Source: Lachnospiraceae bacterium
Lineage (GTDB): Bacteria > Bacillota > Clostridia > Lachnospirales > Lachnospiraceae
Assembly: GCA_029054245.1 (NCBI GenBank)
Contig: JAIDFQ010000041.1
Span: 124,001 to 188,000 of the forward strand
Direction: 5' to 3'
DNA length: 64,000 bases
Below, in pieces: positions 1 through 8,921 of this stretch. A program made the position numbers and the translations under genes. Each line of letters begins with the position of its first letter. Within the stretch, counting starts at the first letter, position 1. The notes beneath the pieces are model-generated. The model saw only the letters and a program-made list of their open reading frames with translations. It had not been told where the DNA came from and searched no databases.

Positions 1-492
1 GATCGGAAGATCATCGCTCTTATTCTTATCCGCACTTACATAGCCTCTTCCTCTGGTAATTGTAAGTTCCATGTACAGCTTGGTATTCTTGCCGCTTAAG
101 GTTGCAATTGTAAGCTCAGGATTCAGTATTTCAATATCCTGATCGCACTGAATGTCTGAAGCCTTAACGACTCCCTCGCCTTCATATTCGATGTATGCGG
201 TTTTCGGTTCGTTTGTATCGCTGTTATTTCTAATTGCAAGGCTCTTGATGTTCATGATAATTTCAGTCACATCCTCCTTGACGCCTTCAATGGAACTGAA
301 TTCATGAAGTACACCTTCAATCTTGACCTGGCTTACAGCAGCGCCAGGAAGTGAAGAGAGCATAATTCTTCTAAGTGAATTACCAAGTGTGATACCGTAA
401 CCTCTTTCCAGAGGTTCTACGACAAATCTGCCATACTTTTCATCCTCAGAGATTTCTGCTACCTCAATATTTGGTCTTTCGAAATCAAACAT
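1..492 (-). CDS. rpoA: RNA polymerase alpha subunit (5' part)
   Basis: N-terminal 164 residues of the alpha subunit, which dimerises and nucleates assembly of core RNA polymerase. The protein begins [13 protein letters not shown] and carries the alpha-NTD hallmark [12 protein letters not shown] near residues 32-43. The reading frame is open to the left edge, so the C-terminal domain that contacts UP elements and activators lies outside the window. Its ATG at 490-492 is preceded by a GGAGGG-type ribosome binding site. It is the last visible gene of the ribosomal superoperon, 79 bp after rpsD; rplQ would be expected next. Confidence 0.97.
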   Translation of the reverse strand, partial: MFDFERPNIEVAEISEDEKYGRFVVEPLERGYGITLGNSLRRIMLSSLPGAAVSQVKIEGVLHEFSSIEGVKEDVTEIIMNIKSLAIRNNSDTNEPKTAYIEYEGEGVVKASDIQCDQDIEILNPELTIATLSGKNTKLYMELTITRGRGYVSADKNKSDDLPI

Positions 493-526
493 TGCAAATA
501 CCCTCCTTTACGAACAATATAGATAC

Positions 527-556
527 GCTTAGACAGCGCATAACGCTGCCTAAAGC
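527..556 (-). other. Intergenic hairpin rpsD-rpoA
   Basis: GCTTAGACAGCG pairs with CGCTGCCTAAAGC across the loop CATAA, giving a stem of about 12 bp with small mismatches in the gap between rpsD and rpoA. No U-run follows, so it is not an intrinsic terminator. It may be an RNA processing or stability signal; the function is inferred. Confidence 0.5.
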
Positions 557-571
557 ATCTTTTATATGGTT

Positions 572-1165
572 TTATTTAGAATATAATTCGACGATAAGCA
601 TCTCATTTACAGGAACGTCAATCATTTCTCTTGTAGGAAGGTTCTTAACAGTCCCCTTTAACGCTTCCTGGTCCACATCAATCCATTCAGGAACCAGTCT
701 TCCTGCTGTTACTTCAAGGATATCTTTGTATCTCTGTAAGGATTTTGATTTCTCTCTGATTTCAATCACATCCCCTGCCTTAATTAAATAAGAAGGAATG
801 TTAACCTGCTTGCCATTTACCAGCACATGCTTATGACCAACTACCTGTCTGGCTTCTCTTCTGGTTCTGGCAAATCCCATTCTGAATACTACGCTGTCAA
901 GTCTTCTTTCAAGCATGACCATAAGATTTTCACCAGTCATACCTTTCATTCTGTCAGCCTTATCATAGTAGTTTCTGAAAGGTTTTTCAAGCACACCATA
1001 AATGAATTTTGCTTTCTGCTTCTCGCGTAGCTGAAGTCCATATTCACTTACTTTTTTACCTGCTCTTGCATTTGTTCTGTTTGACTTCTTGTCATATCCC
1101 AAAAATACGGGATCAAGACCAAGTGATCTACATCTCTTTAATACCGGAACTCTGTTTACTGCCAT
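572..1165 (-). CDS. rpsD: 30S ribosomal protein S4
   Basis: Primary 16S rRNA-binding protein that starts 30S body assembly; in many bacteria S4 is also the translational repressor of the alpha operon. 197 residues, of the shorter Firmicutes type. The S4 RNA-binding domain is visible as [20 protein letters not shown] (residues ~87-106), followed by [16 protein letters not shown]. It lacks an N-terminal zinc-binding cysteine cluster, so it is a C-minus paralogue. The ATG follows AGGAGG. It lies between rpsK and rpoA, and the leader at 2077-2337 is a plausible site for its autoregulation. Confidence 0.97.
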   Translation of the reverse strand: MAVNRVPVLKRCRSLGLDPVFLGYDKKSNRTNARAGKKVSEYGLQLREKQKAKFIYGVLEKPFRNYYDKADRMKGMTGENLMVMLERRLDSVVFRMGFARTRREARQVVGHKHVLVNGKQVNIPSYLIKAGDVIEIREKSKSLQRYKDILEVTAGRLVPEWIDVDQEALKGTVKNLPTREMIDVPVNEMLIVELYSK

Positions 1166-1239
1166 TTTTTTTTCCTCCTGTTATTGTTTACAGCGCATAA
1201 GGCGCCTTCTTCCAACTATTTTAAATGATACTTTTACGA

Positions 1240-1638
1240 CTATACACGGCGACGCTTAGGCGGACGGCATCCGTTATGAGGAACGGGAGTCACATCTCTG
1301 ATACTTGTTACCTCCAGACCACATGCAGAAAGCGCACGAATTGCTGCTTCACGTCCTGAACCGGGTCCCTTTACCATAACGTCTACTGTCTTAAGACCAT
1401 GTACCAGAGCAGCCTTAGTAGCTGTCTCAGCTGCCATCTGTGCTGCGTATGGAGTAGATTTCCTTGAACCTCTAAATCCAAGACCACCAGCACTTGCCCA
1501 GCTAAGAGCATTTCCTTCATTGTCTGTCAATGTAACAATCGTGTTGTTAAAGGAAGACTGAATATGTGCCTGTCCATGTTCAACGTTTTTCTTGACACGT
1601 TTTTTTGTCACTTTTTTCGTAACTTTTTTTGCTGCCAT
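1240..1638 (-). CDS. rpsK: 30S ribosomal protein S11
   Basis: Platform protein of the 30S subunit that lines the E-site mRNA path. 132 residues, normal for the family. It has the lysine-rich N-terminal tail, the core motif [15 protein letters not shown] (residues ~25-39) and the conserved C-terminal [13 protein letters not shown]. Gene order rpsM-rpsK-rpsD-rpoA is the standard alpha operon. The upstream GTAGG is a weaker ribosome binding site than those of its neighbours. Confidence 0.97.
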   Translation of the reverse strand: MAAKKVTKKVTKKRVKKNVEHGQAHIQSSFNNTIVTLTDNEGNALSWASAGGLGFRGSRKSTPYAAQMAAETATKAALVHGLKTVDVMVKGPGSGREAAIRALSACGLEVTSIRDVTPVPHNGCRPPKRRRV

Positions 1639-1707
1639 TTAAACTAACCTACTTTCTTTAAAATCATTGTGAATTGTTTCAAAACCGCCTGACCTTTTGT
1701 GCCAAAA

Positions 1708-2076
1708 TTATTTCTTCTTATTAGCAACTGTTCTCTTAGGTCCTTTTCTTGTTCTTGCATTTGTCTTTGTCTTCTGTCCACGTACAGGAAGACCTTTCCT
1801 GTGGCGGATACCTCTGTAGCATCCGATTTCCTGAAGTCTCTTAATGTTCATGGCAACTTCTCTTCTCAAGTCACCCTCAACCATGTAACCAGCGTCAATT
1901 ACTTCGCTGATCCTCTTAACTTCATCATCCGTCAGCTCTCTGACACGAGTATCAGGATTAACCTTTGCCTGCTCTAAAATCTTATTAGAGCTTGCTCTTC
2001 CAATTCCATAAACATAGGTCAAACCAATTTCTACACGTTTTTCTCTGGGTAAGTCAACACCTGCAATACGAGCCAT
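1708..2076 (-). CDS. rpsM: 30S ribosomal protein S13
   Basis: Head protein of the 30S subunit that contacts P-site tRNA and forms intersubunit bridges to 23S rRNA and L5. 122 residues, with N-terminal [19 protein letters not shown], the helix-hairpin-helix [12 protein letters not shown] (residues ~24-35) and the basic tail [18 protein letters not shown]. The ATG follows GGAGG. It is the first gene of the alpha operon segment and is preceded by an unusually long 261-bp structured gap. Confidence 0.97.
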   Translation of the reverse strand: MARIAGVDLPREKRVEIGLTYVYGIGRASSNKILEQAKVNPDTRVRELTDDEVKRISEVIDAGYMVEGDLRREVAMNIKRLQEIGCYRGIRHRKGLPVRGQKTKTNARTRKGPKRTVANKKK

Positions 2077-2337
2077 TTACATTTCCTCCATTTTCTTTTG
2101 CGCATATCATATACGCTGATACTAATTGATTGGGGTAATTTTAACCCAACCGGATTTCACCGATCTTACGCGAATGCTTTACGCACAGTTCTTTTGCGCG
2201 CAAGCTCATCACGAACCAAGAAGTAATCACTAAGGCTCTTTTGTACAATTATATAAATCAGTACAGCTCTCATTATCCACTGCACTGCAGCCGCTTCATA
2301 ATAATTGGACAAGAACCCTTCTGCCTTGGGCAGTGGA
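2077..2337 (-). promoter_or_regulatory. Structured leader upstream of rpsM
   Basis: A 261-bp gap between rpmJ and rpsM in an operon whose other gaps are mostly 10-80 bp. It holds a hairpin TGTAC/GTACA (2242-2265) and a longer-range inverted repeat ATCCACTGC/GCAGTGGAT (2275-2283 with 2330-2338) whose distal arm touches the rpmJ stop codon. S4-responsive leaders precede rpsM or rpsD operons in several bacteria, so an S4 autoregulatory site is the natural reading. That is inference from position and structure; no sequence match was tested. An internal promoter could also lie here. Confidence 0.45.
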
Positions 2338-2451
2338 TTATCCTTGTCTTTGTTTGTGCTTCGGATTCTCACAGATTACTCTGATACGTCCTTTTCTCTT
2401 GATGATTTTGCACTTTTCGCAAATCGGTTTTACTGATGATCTAACCTTCAT
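2338..2451 (-). CDS. rpmJ: 50S ribosomal protein L36
   Basis: 37-residue zinc-ribbon protein of the large subunit. The C-x2-C-x12-C-x4-H ligand set is intact (C11, C14, C27, H32), so this is the zinc-binding paralogue. The ATG at 2449-2451 is preceded by GGAGGG, which rules out the longer in-frame extension to 2553. It sits in the usual slot between infA and rpsM. Confidence 0.97.
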   Translation of the reverse strand: MKVRSSVKPICEKCKIIKRKGRIRVICENPKHKQRQG

Positions 2452-2572
2452 GTTAAACCCTCCTTTCAAAAAAGACCGTTTTACATTATAGCATGATATA
2501 TCTACAAATGCAAGCACTTTCTTACATTTGTTCTGCTTTACCTGACTGTTCAACCTTATGACTTTACCATAA

Positions 2573-2791
2573 TTATTTATCTCTCCAAATGATCCTACCT
2601 TTGCTTAAATCATACGGGGATAATTCCAATGTAACTTTATCGCCGGGAAGAATACGGATAAAATTCTGTCTTAACTTTCCGCTTATATGAGCCAATACCC
2701 TGTGCCCATTTTCAAGCTCCACCTGAAACATGGTGTTGGGAAGCTTTTCCACTACAGTTCCTTCAATTTCAATTACATCAGCTTTTGACAT
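2573..2791 (-). CDS. infA: Translation initiation factor IF-1
   Basis: 72-residue OB-fold factor that occupies the A site during 30S initiation together with IF-2 and IF-3. The S1-like fold is evident, with the signature [19 protein letters not shown] at residues ~35-53. The start follows TAAGGAGG. It is placed after the KOW protein and before rpmJ, the typical Firmicutes arrangement. Confidence 0.97.
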   Translation of the reverse strand: MSKADVIEIEGTVVEKLPNTMFQVELENGHRVLAHISGKLRQNFIRILPGDKVTLELSPYDLSKGRIIWRDK

Positions 2792-2821
2792 GTGTTACCT
2801 CCTTAACATGCGGGTATCCTC

Positions 2822-3091
2822 CTACTTTTGGCACCCCTTTTTCATTCTTACTTTAATAGCATACTTAATCTCTTCATTATATATGATACTCTGGTTTCTT
2901 ATTTTCTCCATCAGGTCCTCATCAAGGTCTGTCTTTACCAGCTGCAGATGCTTCTTTTTCTTCCTTTTAGGGGAATCAGTCGTTCTTGATCTTCCATCTG
3001 CCAGATAAACAAAATCTCCCTCTTCCCGGATGATTACATACATCTGCCCCTTATCGTGCCCTGCCTTGGAGATGGCAAACATTCCTGTCAT
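2822..3091 (-). CDS. KOW-domain RNA-binding protein (L14e-like)
   Basis: Small basic protein of 89 residues with an N-terminal KOW-type beta barrel: FAISKAGHDKGQMYVI, then a strand pair ending YLADGRSR, then a lysine-rich linker KRKKKKHLQL. It resembles the L14e/L6e/L27e-like KOW proteins that Firmicutes encode between map and infA. A ribosome- or RNA-associated role is expected, but the exact function is not established. The ATG at 3089-3091 is favoured because GGAGG lies five bases upstream; an ATG four codons earlier is possible. Confidence 0.8.
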   Translation of the reverse strand: MTGMFAISKAGHDKGQMYVIIREEGDFVYLADGRSRTTDSPKRKKKKHLQLVKTDLDEDLMEKIRNQSIIYNEEIKYAIKVRMKKGCQK

Positions 3092-3116
3092 ACGTTCCTC
3101 CATTTTGCCGCAGAAC

Positions 3117-3881
3117 TTAATCTGGGTCTGGCAGCAGCGTTAAGATTTCTGGATCCCCTTCTGTAATGAGCACTGTATTTTCATAGTGTGCCGAAAGAGA
3201 ACCATCCTCCGTCACCACTGTCCAGTCATCATCCAGCCACTCCACATAACAGCTGCCCATATTGATCATCGGTTCTATTGCCAGGGTCATCCCCGGACGG
3301 AGCTTGATTCCCCTCCTCCACTGCTTGAAATTGGGTATCTGGGGCTCTTCGTGAAGACTCGTGCCGATTCCGTGTCCCACTAAATCTCTCACGATTCCAT
3401 AACCAAACTGACTGCAATAAGCGTCAATGGCATTTGATATATCGTACAGATGGCAGCCTGCTCTGGCAAATTTAATTCCCTCAAAGAAACTCTGTCTTGT
3501 AACCTCGATCAGCTTTGCCGCCTCGTCGCTCACCTTCCCCACAGGGTAAGTACGCGCCGCATCTGAGTGATAACCCTTATAAATAAGCCCTGCGTCCAGG
3601 CTGACGATATCACCTTCCATAAGAATCCTGTCTTTAGAAGGAATTCCGTGAACTACTTCATCATTTACAGAGACACATATCGATGCCGGATAGCCGTTAT
3701 AATTCAGAAAATTAGGCACACATCCATAGCTGCGAATCAGGTTTTCTCCCAGAAAATCGATTTCCCAAGTGGACATTCCCGGTTTTATTGCTTCTCCCAG
3801 CTTTAAGTGAACCTCTGCAAGAATTTTGCAGGATTCACGCATCAGCTCAATTTCTCTTTCTGATTTAATCGTTACAGCCAT
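3117..3881 (-). CDS. map: Methionine aminopeptidase, type I
   Basis: Cytosolic metalloprotease that removes the initiator methionine from nascent proteins. 254 residues, pita-bread fold. The five metal ligands are recognisable: D96 (VSLDAG), D107 (HSDAART), a His in VGHGIGTSLHEEP, a Glu in AIEPM and a Glu in HYENTVLIT. H78 in VHGIPS is the conserved substrate-contacting histidine. ATG 3881 follows AAGG; a TTG two codons upstream has no better site. It lies 16 bp after adk, the usual secY-adk-map order. Confidence 0.96.
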   Translation of the reverse strand: MAVTIKSEREIELMRESCKILAEVHLKLGEAIKPGMSTWEIDFLGENLIRSYGCVPNFLNYNGYPASICVSVNDEVVHGIPSKDRILMEGDIVSLDAGLIYKGYHSDAARTYPVGKVSDEAAKLIEVTRQSFFEGIKFARAGCHLYDISNAIDAYCSQFGYGIVRDLVGHGIGTSLHEEPQIPNFKQWRRGIKLRPGMTLAIEPMINMGSCYVEWLDDDWTVVTEDGSLSAHYENTVLITEGDPEILTLLPDPD

Positions 3882-3897
3882 TTGCAATCCTTGCCTT

Positions 3898-4539
3898 TCA
3901 ACCTAAGATGGACACGATTGCTGCAAATACATCTTTCATATCCGCCGTGCCGTCCACTGTCTTCAAAATTCCCTTGGCGTTATAGAAATCAATCAGCGGC
4001 TGTGTCTGCTTATGATAAACATCAAGACGGTTTCCAACTGTTTCCGGTTTATCATCATCGCGGAGAACAAGTTCCTTTCCGCAGGCATCGCATATTCCTT
4101 CTTTCTTAGGTGGAATATGTTCTACATGGTACGTAGCGCCGCAGCTTAAGCAGGCACGCCTGCCGCCCATTCTTCTGATAATGTTTTCATCCGGTACGTC
4201 CACGTTAATGGCAAAATCAATCTTATCATTGATCTCTGCTAATGCCTTGTCAAGCACCTCTGCCTGGGGAATCGTCCGCGGAAATCCATCCAGCACATAC
4301 CCATTTTCACAGTCATTCTTTGCAACTCTGTCAAGCAGAATCTTCACCGTCAGTTCATCCGGCACCAGAAGTCCCTGATCCATGTATTTTTTGGCTTCCA
4401 TACCAAGTTCTGTGCCATTTTTGATATTTGCCCTGAAAATATCACCTGTGGAAATATGGGGAACATGATATTTATCTGCAATCATTTTTGCCTGTGTGCC
4501 CTTGCCAGCACCAGGCACACCTAACATAATTATTTTCAT
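3898..4539 (-). CDS. adk: Adenylate kinase
   Basis: Catalyses ATP + AMP to 2 ADP and keeps the adenylate pool balanced. 213 residues, long-lid form. The P-loop GVPGAGKGTQ is at residues 7-16, followed by the AMP-binding ISTGDIFR and DGFPRT. The LID has a four-cysteine zinc site (C-x2-C ... C-x2-C, around residues 130-153), typical of Gram-positive enzymes. The start codon lies about 100 bp after secY, and that gap holds a strong hairpin. Confidence 0.97.
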   Translation of the reverse strand: MKIIMLGVPGAGKGTQAKMIADKYHVPHISTGDIFRANIKNGTELGMEAKKYMDQGLLVPDELTVKILLDRVAKNDCENGYVLDGFPRTIPQAEVLDKALAEINDKIDFAINVDVPDENIIRRMGGRRACLSCGATYHVEHIPPKKEGICDACGKELVLRDDDKPETVGNRLDVYHKQTQPLIDFYNAKGILKTVDGTADMKDVFAAIVSILG

Positions 4540-4564
4540 TATGATTTCCCTCTCATGCTAATAT

Positions 4565-4616
4565 AGAGGCAAAAGAAAAGCTGCGTCCTGCGCGCCCGGG
4601 CTTTTCTTCAACCTCT
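4565..4616 (-). other. Intergenic hairpin secY-adk
   Basis: AGAGG-caa-AAGAAAAGC pairs with GCTTTTCTT-caa-CCTCT: two perfect stems of 5 and 9 bp separated by a symmetric internal loop, with an 18-nt GC-rich apical loop. No U-tract follows on the transcribed strand, so it is unlikely to be an efficient terminator. It may set the ratio of secY to adk-map-infA mRNA through processing; this is inference. Confidence 0.5.
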
Positions 4617-4641
4617 AATCTATTTAATATCAAACGACTCA

Positions 4642-5955
4642 TCAGTCATTTAAGAATCCTTTGTAATTACGTACCAACATCTGTGATTCGATCTGCTTCA
4701 TCGTTTCGAGCACTACGCTGACGATAATAATCAGACTGGTTCCTCCGAAGGAAACCTGTGCACCAAATATACCATTAAATATAAACGGTACAACACATAC
4801 GATTGTAAGACCTGCCGCACCTATAAAGATAATGTAATTCAGGATCTTTGTCAGATATTCGCTGGTTGGCTTGCCAGGTCTGATACCCGGAATAAAGCCG
4901 CCCTGCTTTTTCATATTCTCTGCAATCTCTATTGGATTGAACGTAATAGAAGTATAAAAATATGCAAAGAAGATAACCAAAATAATATACACAAGTAAAC
5001 CAATAGAATAAACAGGCTCTGATGGCTTACACCAATTACTTGAATTTAATCCCCGGAGAATCTGTCCCCACACACCGCCGCCATTATAATTGAAAAAGCT
5101 GCTTACAATAATTGGCAGCTGCATCAGAGAGGATGCGAAGATAATGGGAATAACACCAGCTGTATTAATCTTCAATGGAATGGAGGAAGTCTGTCCGCCT
5201 ACCATTTTTCTTCCCTGCACTTTTTTTGCATATTGTACAGGAATCTTGCGGACACCATCATTTAAAATAATGACCATAACGATCATTGCCAAAATAATGG
5301 CAAGAATAATAATTGCCGCTACAGCTCCCACCGCAATCGCTTTTCCAAATACGAATTGTTCAAACAGCTGATCAATATCCTGTGGTATCCTTGAAATGAT
5401 GTTGATAATAAGCACAATAGAAATACCGTTGCCCACACCTTTTTCCGTAATCCGTTCACCTACCCACATAAGGAAGGCACTGCCGGCAGTAAGCGCTGTG
5501 ATGATTGTAATCACACTAAGGGCATTCTTTTCATTGAGCATATTTCCGCTCCAGAATGCTGCCGCCATTGCGGAGGCTTCAATCAGCGCAAGTCCTACCG
5601 TCACATAACGGGTAATGGAAGCAATCTTCTTTCTTCCATCTTCCCCTTCCTTCTGCATCTCTTCCAGCTTCGGAATCGCAATCGTCAAAAGCTGCATGAT
5701 AATGGAGGATGTAATATACGGCGTAATGTTAAGGGCAAGAATGGACATCCTTTCAAACGAACCGCCTGTAAATGCATTAAAAAAGCTGAAATCATCGCCC
5801 ATTTTCTGATTGAACCAGTTTAGAAACTCCTGTGTCTTTACACCCGGCACGGGCAGCTGTGACCCAAGACGAATCACAACCAGCATGCCTAATGTAAATA
5901 AAAGCTTGTTTCTAATCTCTTTGATTTTAAATGCGTTTTTTAGGGTTGTAAACAT
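4642..5955 (-). CDS. secY: Protein translocase subunit SecY
   Basis: Ten-helix channel subunit of the SecYEG translocon in the cytoplasmic membrane. 437 residues. The N-terminus MFTTLKNAFKIKEIRNKLLFT leads into TM1 (RLGSQLPVPGV). Further hallmarks are the plug region FNAFTGGSFERMSILALNI and the cytoplasmic loop with FIPGIRPGKPTSEYL near residues 345-360, the ribosome- and SecA-binding loop. One base separates its start from the rplO stop codon, indicating translational coupling. Confidence 0.97.
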   Translation of the reverse strand: MFTTLKNAFKIKEIRNKLLFTLGMLVVIRLGSQLPVPGVKTQEFLNWFNQKMGDDFSFFNAFTGGSFERMSILALNITPYITSSIIMQLLTIAIPKLEEMQKEGEDGRKKIASITRYVTVGLALIEASAMAAAFWSGNMLNEKNALSVITIITALTAGSAFLMWVGERITEKGVGNGISIVLIINIISRIPQDIDQLFEQFVFGKAIAVGAVAAIIILAIILAMIVMVIILNDGVRKIPVQYAKKVQGRKMVGGQTSSIPLKINTAGVIPIIFASSLMQLPIIVSSFFNYNGGGVWGQILRGLNSSNWCKPSEPVYSIGLLVYIILVIFFAYFYTSITFNPIEIAENMKKQGGFIPGIRPGKPTSEYLTKILNYIIFIGAAGLTIVCVVPFIFNGIFGAQVSFGGTSLIIIVSVVLETMKQIESQMLVRNYKGFLND

Positions 5956-5956
5956 A

Positions 5957-6406
5957 TTACATCACCTCTGCAGTTCCACCAGCAGCTTCAATTTTTTCTT
6001 TCGCGGATGCACTGAAAGCATTTGCTTTTACTGTAAGCTTCTTGGTAATTTCTCCATTTCCGAGGATCTTAACGCCATCTTTAGGATTTCTAACGATGCC
6101 GCTTACCATCAATGCTTCAATATCCACTACAGCACCGTCTTCAAATCTGTCATTTAATACAGCTAAATTAATACCAACGATTTCCTTTGAGCTTGGGCAG
6201 GTAAACCCTCTCTTAGGAATTCTTCTGTATAAAGGCATCTGACCACCTTCAAAGCCCGGTCTCGGTGCTCCTGAACGAGCCTTCTGACCCTTGTGTCCTT
6301 TTCCGGCTGTCTTACCGTTTCCTGAACCGTGTCCACGACCTCTTCTAAAATTATCACTATGCTTAGAACCCTCAGCAGGTCTTAAATTTGATAATTCAAT
6401 ACTCAT
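5957..6406 (-). CDS. rplO: 50S ribosomal protein L15
   Basis: Late-assembly large-subunit protein. 149 residues from ATG 6406, chosen because AAGGAGG lies eight bases upstream; a GTG three codons earlier overlaps that site. It shows the glycine-rich N-terminal arm [21 protein letters not shown] and the conserved [17 protein letters not shown]. Confidence 0.96.
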   Translation of the reverse strand: MSIELSNLRPAEGSKHSDNFRRGRGHGSGNGKTAGKGHKGQKARSGAPRPGFEGGQMPLYRRIPKRGFTCPSSKEIVGINLAVLNDRFEDGAVVDIEALMVSGIVRNPKDGVKILGNGEITKKLTVKANAFSASAKEKIEAAGGTAEVM

Positions 6407-6428
6407 TGCTGACACCTCCTTATCTTTA

Positions 6429-6617
6429 TTAAACTTCTTCTACTTTAACTAAATGCCTAATCTGCTGAATCTGACCTCTGGTAGCCGCATTGTCAGGCAG
6501 CATGATTGACTTATTCAGCTTTCTAAGTCCCATAGAATTAACGGTAGCTTTGTGCTTGGGAACTGCTCCGATAGGAGACTTTACTAAAGTAATCTTTAAC
6601 ATTTTCTGATCTGCCAT
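6429..6617 (-). CDS. rpmD: 50S ribosomal protein L30
   Basis: 62-residue large-subunit protein with the compact beta-alpha-beta fold: [18 protein letters not shown] then LGLRKLN-type helix (here MGLRKLNKS) and C-terminal [10 protein letters not shown]. Bacterial-length form without the archaeal extension. It sits between rpsE and rplO as in most spc operons. Confidence 0.96.
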   Translation of the reverse strand: MADQKMLKITLVKSPIGAVPKHKATVNSMGLRKLNKSIMLPDNAATRGQIQQIRHLVKVEEV

Positions 6618-6631
6618 CTTATCGTCCCCTC

Positions 6632-7141
6632 CTATGCCATAATCTCTTCTACAGATTTTCCACGCTTCTTTGCTACTTCCTCAGGTGTCTTAAGCGCATT
6701 TAAACCTGCAATCGTTGCAAGTACAACGTTCTGCTTATTGTTGGATCCCAGTGACTTTGTACGGATATTCTTGATGCCGGCAAGCTCGCAGACAACACGT
6801 GCAGGACCACCTGCAATAATACCTGTACCTTCAGGAGCCTTCTTTAAAAGAACGGAAGCAGAACCGAATTTTCCTGTAAAATCATGTGTGATACTCTTAT
6901 TGTCATCAATTGCCACAGAAACCATGTTCTTAATCGCATCCTCTTTTCCTTTGCGGATCGCCTCAGGAATTTCTGTCGCCTTACCAAGACCAGCGCCTAC
7001 ATGACCATTCATGTCTCCAACTACTACCAGGGCTGTAAAACGCATGTTACGGCCTCCCTTAACAACCTTGGTTACGCGCTTGATGGAAACTACTTTTTCT
7101 GTTAATTCCATGCCGCTGACATCGATAATTGTATGTCTCAT
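6632..7141 (-). CDS. rpsE: 30S ribosomal protein S5
   Basis: Decoding-fidelity protein at the mRNA entry side of the 30S subunit. 169 residues. The double-stranded RNA-binding-like N-terminal half contains [19 protein letters not shown], and the C-terminal half has [19 protein letters not shown]. The loop residues where spectinomycin resistance usually arises (VKGGR) look wild type. Confidence 0.97.
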   Translation of the reverse strand: MRHTIIDVSGMELTEKVVSIKRVTKVVKGGRNMRFTALVVVGDMNGHVGAGLGKATEIPEAIRKGKEDAIKNMVSVAIDDNKSITHDFTGKFGSASVLLKKAPEGTGIIAGGPARVVCELAGIKNIRTKSLGSNNKQNVVLATIAGLNALKTPEEVAKKRGKSVEEIMA

Positions 7142-7158
7142 GTTAAGTTTCTCCCTTC

Positions 7159-7527
7159 CTAGAATTTAAGACCAGCTTCTCTTGCTGCGTCAGCTAATGC
7201 TGCAATCTTACCCTGGTATATAAAGCCGCCTCTATCAAAGACTACGGTATCAATACCTTTTTCAAGTGCTCTCTTGGCAATAACCGTTCCTAAATATGCT
7301 GCTGCATCAACGTTATTGGTCTTTTCCAGCTGCTCTTTCACTTCTTTTTCAACGGTAGAAGCTGCAGCCAAAGTATTTCCAACTGTATCGTCAATAATTT
7401 GAGCATACATATGATTATTACTTCTGAATACTGCAAGACGAGGTCTTTCAGCTGTACCGCTAAAGCGGTTACGTATTTTCATGTGCTTTTTAACACGAAC
7501 TTTTTGTCTTGACTCTTTACTAACCAT
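7159..7527 (-). CDS. rplR: 50S ribosomal protein L18
   Basis: 5S rRNA-binding protein that helps dock 5S rRNA, with L5 and L25, into the central protuberance. 122 residues. The basic N-terminal tail is followed by [20 protein letters not shown] and the C-terminal [28 protein letters not shown], split here by description only. Standard length and position between rplF and rpsE. Confidence 0.96.
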   Translation of the reverse strand: MVSKESRQKVRVKKHMKIRNRFSGTAERPRLAVFRSNNHMYAQIIDDTVGNTLAAASTVEKEVKEQLEKTNNVDAAAYLGTVIAKRALEKGIDTVVFDRGGFIYQGKIAALADAAREAGLKF

Positions 7528-7544
7528 CTTTACACTCTCCTTAT

Positions 7545-8087
7545 CTATTTCTTACCAGTCTTACCAACTTTACGTCTGATTGTTTCATCAGCATACTTGA
7601 TACCCTTGCCCTTATAAGGTTCAGGTCTTCTCTTATCTCTGATTTCAGCTGCGAATTGGCCAACTTTTTCTTTGTCAATACCCTTAACGATGATGATGTT
7701 CTGACCTTCCAGTACGGTTTCAATACCTTCAGGGTCAATCATCTCAACAGGGTGAGAATATCCTAAAGATAAGGTTAACTTGTTGCCGGATTTGGCTGCT
7801 CTGTAACCAACACCATTTACTTCCAGTTTCTTTTCATAGCCGTTCGTCACACCAACCACCATGTTATTGATCAGTGTCCTTGTAAGACCATGCAAAGACT
7901 TCATTTTCTTTAAATCATTGGGTCTGGAAACAAGTATTTCTTCTCCCTCGACCTTGATTTCCATTTCAGCCGGAAGCACTCTTTCCAGTGTTCCTTTAGG
8001 ACCTTTTACAGTCACTTTGTTATTTTCTGCAATCTCTACAGTTACGCCTGCAGGAATCGCGATTGGCATTCTTCCTATACGTGACAT
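7545..8087 (-). CDS. rplF: 50S ribosomal protein L6
   Basis: Large-subunit protein near the factor-binding site, formed by two similar alpha/beta repeats. 180 residues from the ATG at 8085-8087 ([15 protein letters not shown]), which follows an AGGAGGT site; the frame stays open another 20 codons upstream but without a start signal. The C-terminal motif [14 protein letters not shown] is the family signature. Confidence 0.97.
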   Translation of the reverse strand: MSRIGRMPIAIPAGVTVEIAENNKVTVKGPKGTLERVLPAEMEIKVEGEEILVSRPNDLKKMKSLHGLTRTLINNMVVGVTNGYEKKLEVNGVGYRAAKSGNKLTLSLGYSHPVEMIDPEGIETVLEGQNIIIVKGIDKEKVGQFAAEIRDKRRPEPYKGKGIKYADETIRRKVGKTGKK

Positions 8088-8130
8088 GCCCGTACCTCCT
8101 ATTAATATTTGATGCTTGATTTTTATGTGG

Positions 8131-8532
8131 CTACCATACATATGCAAGGACTTCGCCGCCTACCTGCAGTTCTCTTGCTTTCTTATCGGTTACAACGCCC
8201 TGATTGGTGGAAATGATTGCAATACCAAGTCCGCCAAGTACTCTGGGCAGTTCTTCCTTTCCGGCATAAATACGAAGACCCGGTTTGGAAATTCTCTTTA
8301 ATCCATTGATGATCTTGTCATTTCTGTCTGCACCATACTTAAGTGTGATGCGGATTGTCTTAAAACTGCCTTCATCAATCAGATCATATTTCTTTATATA
8401 ACCTTCCTCCAGAAGAATATCTGCAATAGCCAGTTTCATTTTGGAAGAGGGAACATCTACTGTATCATGTTTTGCAGTATTTGCATTACGGATTCTTGTA
8501 AGCATATCTGCAATAGGATCACTCATTGTCAT
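8131..8532 (-). CDS. rpsH: 30S ribosomal protein S8
   Basis: 16S rRNA helix-21 binding protein and, in enteric bacteria, the translational repressor of the spc operon. 133 residues with the N-terminal [14 protein letters not shown] and C-terminal [20 protein letters not shown], containing the conserved STNQG-type RNA-contact loop (usually STSKG). The start ATG follows AGGAGG. The 189-bp gap upstream of it is the most repeat-rich in the operon. Confidence 0.97.
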   Translation of the reverse strand: MTMSDPIADMLTRIRNANTAKHDTVDVPSSKMKLAIADILLEEGYIKKYDLIDEGSFKTIRITLKYGADRNDKIINGLKRISKPGLRIYAGKEELPRVLGGLGIAIISTNQGVVTDKKARELQVGGEVLAYVW

Positions 8533-8601
8533 TTTATTTCCTCCTATACGATTTCAATGCAATATCCTTTATCATCAGCCCGACACACAAGCACTCATGC
8601 A

Positions 8602-8631
8602 AGTATATCATTCGGAATTTGCCGCAGGCAA
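8602..8631 (-). promoter_or_regulatory. Candidate internal promoter before rpsH
   Basis: On the minus strand TTGCCT (8626-8631) and TATACT (8602-8607) are separated by 18 bp. The -10 matches consensus at 5 of 6 positions and the -35 at 4 of 6. The -35 overlaps the 9-bp hairpin at 8615-8635. It would give rpsH and downstream genes independent transcription. Motif match only. Confidence 0.35.
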
Positions 8632-8635
8632 ATTC
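8615..8635 (-). repeat. Perfect 9-bp stem hairpin
   Basis: GAATTTGCC, loop GCA, GGCAAATTC: a perfect 9-bp stem with a 3-nt loop in the rpsN-rpsH gap. No U-run follows. The same 9+3 design occurs at 13464-13484 with unrelated sequence. Confidence 0.8.
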
Positions 8636-8641
8636 TATAGG

Positions 8642-8695
8642 TTCGCCCCGCGAACCGTTTTCGCCCCGCGAACCGTTTTCGCCCCGCGAACCGTT
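8642..8695 (-). repeat. Three perfect 18-bp tandem repeats
   Basis: TTCGCCCCGCGAACCGTT occurs three times in perfect tandem (8642-8659, 8660-8677, 8678-8695). Each unit contains the inverted repeat TTCGC-CCC-GCGAA, and the first copy extends to a 7-bp stem (8640-8656). Transcribed, the array can form three adjacent mini-hairpins just downstream of the S14 gene. Its GC content is far above that of the surrounding operon. Confidence 0.9.
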
Positions 8696-8721
8696 AAGCT
8701 TGACCGAAAGTCAACGTTTTG

Positions 8722-8907
8722 TTACCAGCTGGCTTTCCTCACGCCGGGAATCTGACCTTTGTAAGCTAATTCACGGAAGCAAATTCTGCAGATTCCGTAT
8801 TTTCTAAGAACAGCATGCGGACGTCCACAAACTCTGCAGCGGGTGTACGCTCTGGTAGAGAATTTCGGTTTGCGCTGCTGTTTAATCTTCATTGATGTTT
8901 TAGCCAT
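8722..8907 (-). CDS. rpsZ: 30S ribosomal protein S14, zinc type
   Basis: 61-residue S14 of the short zinc-binding class (rpsN type Z). The two CxxC pairs are intact: [20 protein letters not shown] spans the zinc ribbon at residues ~24-43. This is the housekeeping, zinc-replete form. The ATG follows AAGGAGG. It sits between rplE and rpsH; no zinc-free paralogue is in the window. Confidence 0.97.
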   Translation of the reverse strand: MAKTSMKIKQQRKPKFSTRAYTRCRVCGRPHAVLRKYGICRICFRELAYKGQIPGVRKASW

Positions 8908-8921
8908 GAATTTACCTCCTT

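Noticed and set aside
2166-2372. 68-codon frame across the rpmJ-rpsM gap
   Set aside because: It overlaps rpmJ, has no ribosome binding site and shows no recognisable protein features; the region looks like structured RNA.
8642-8695. CRISPR-like array
   Set aside because: Units are 18 bp and directly adjacent, with no spacers and no cas genes; this is a simple tandem repeat.
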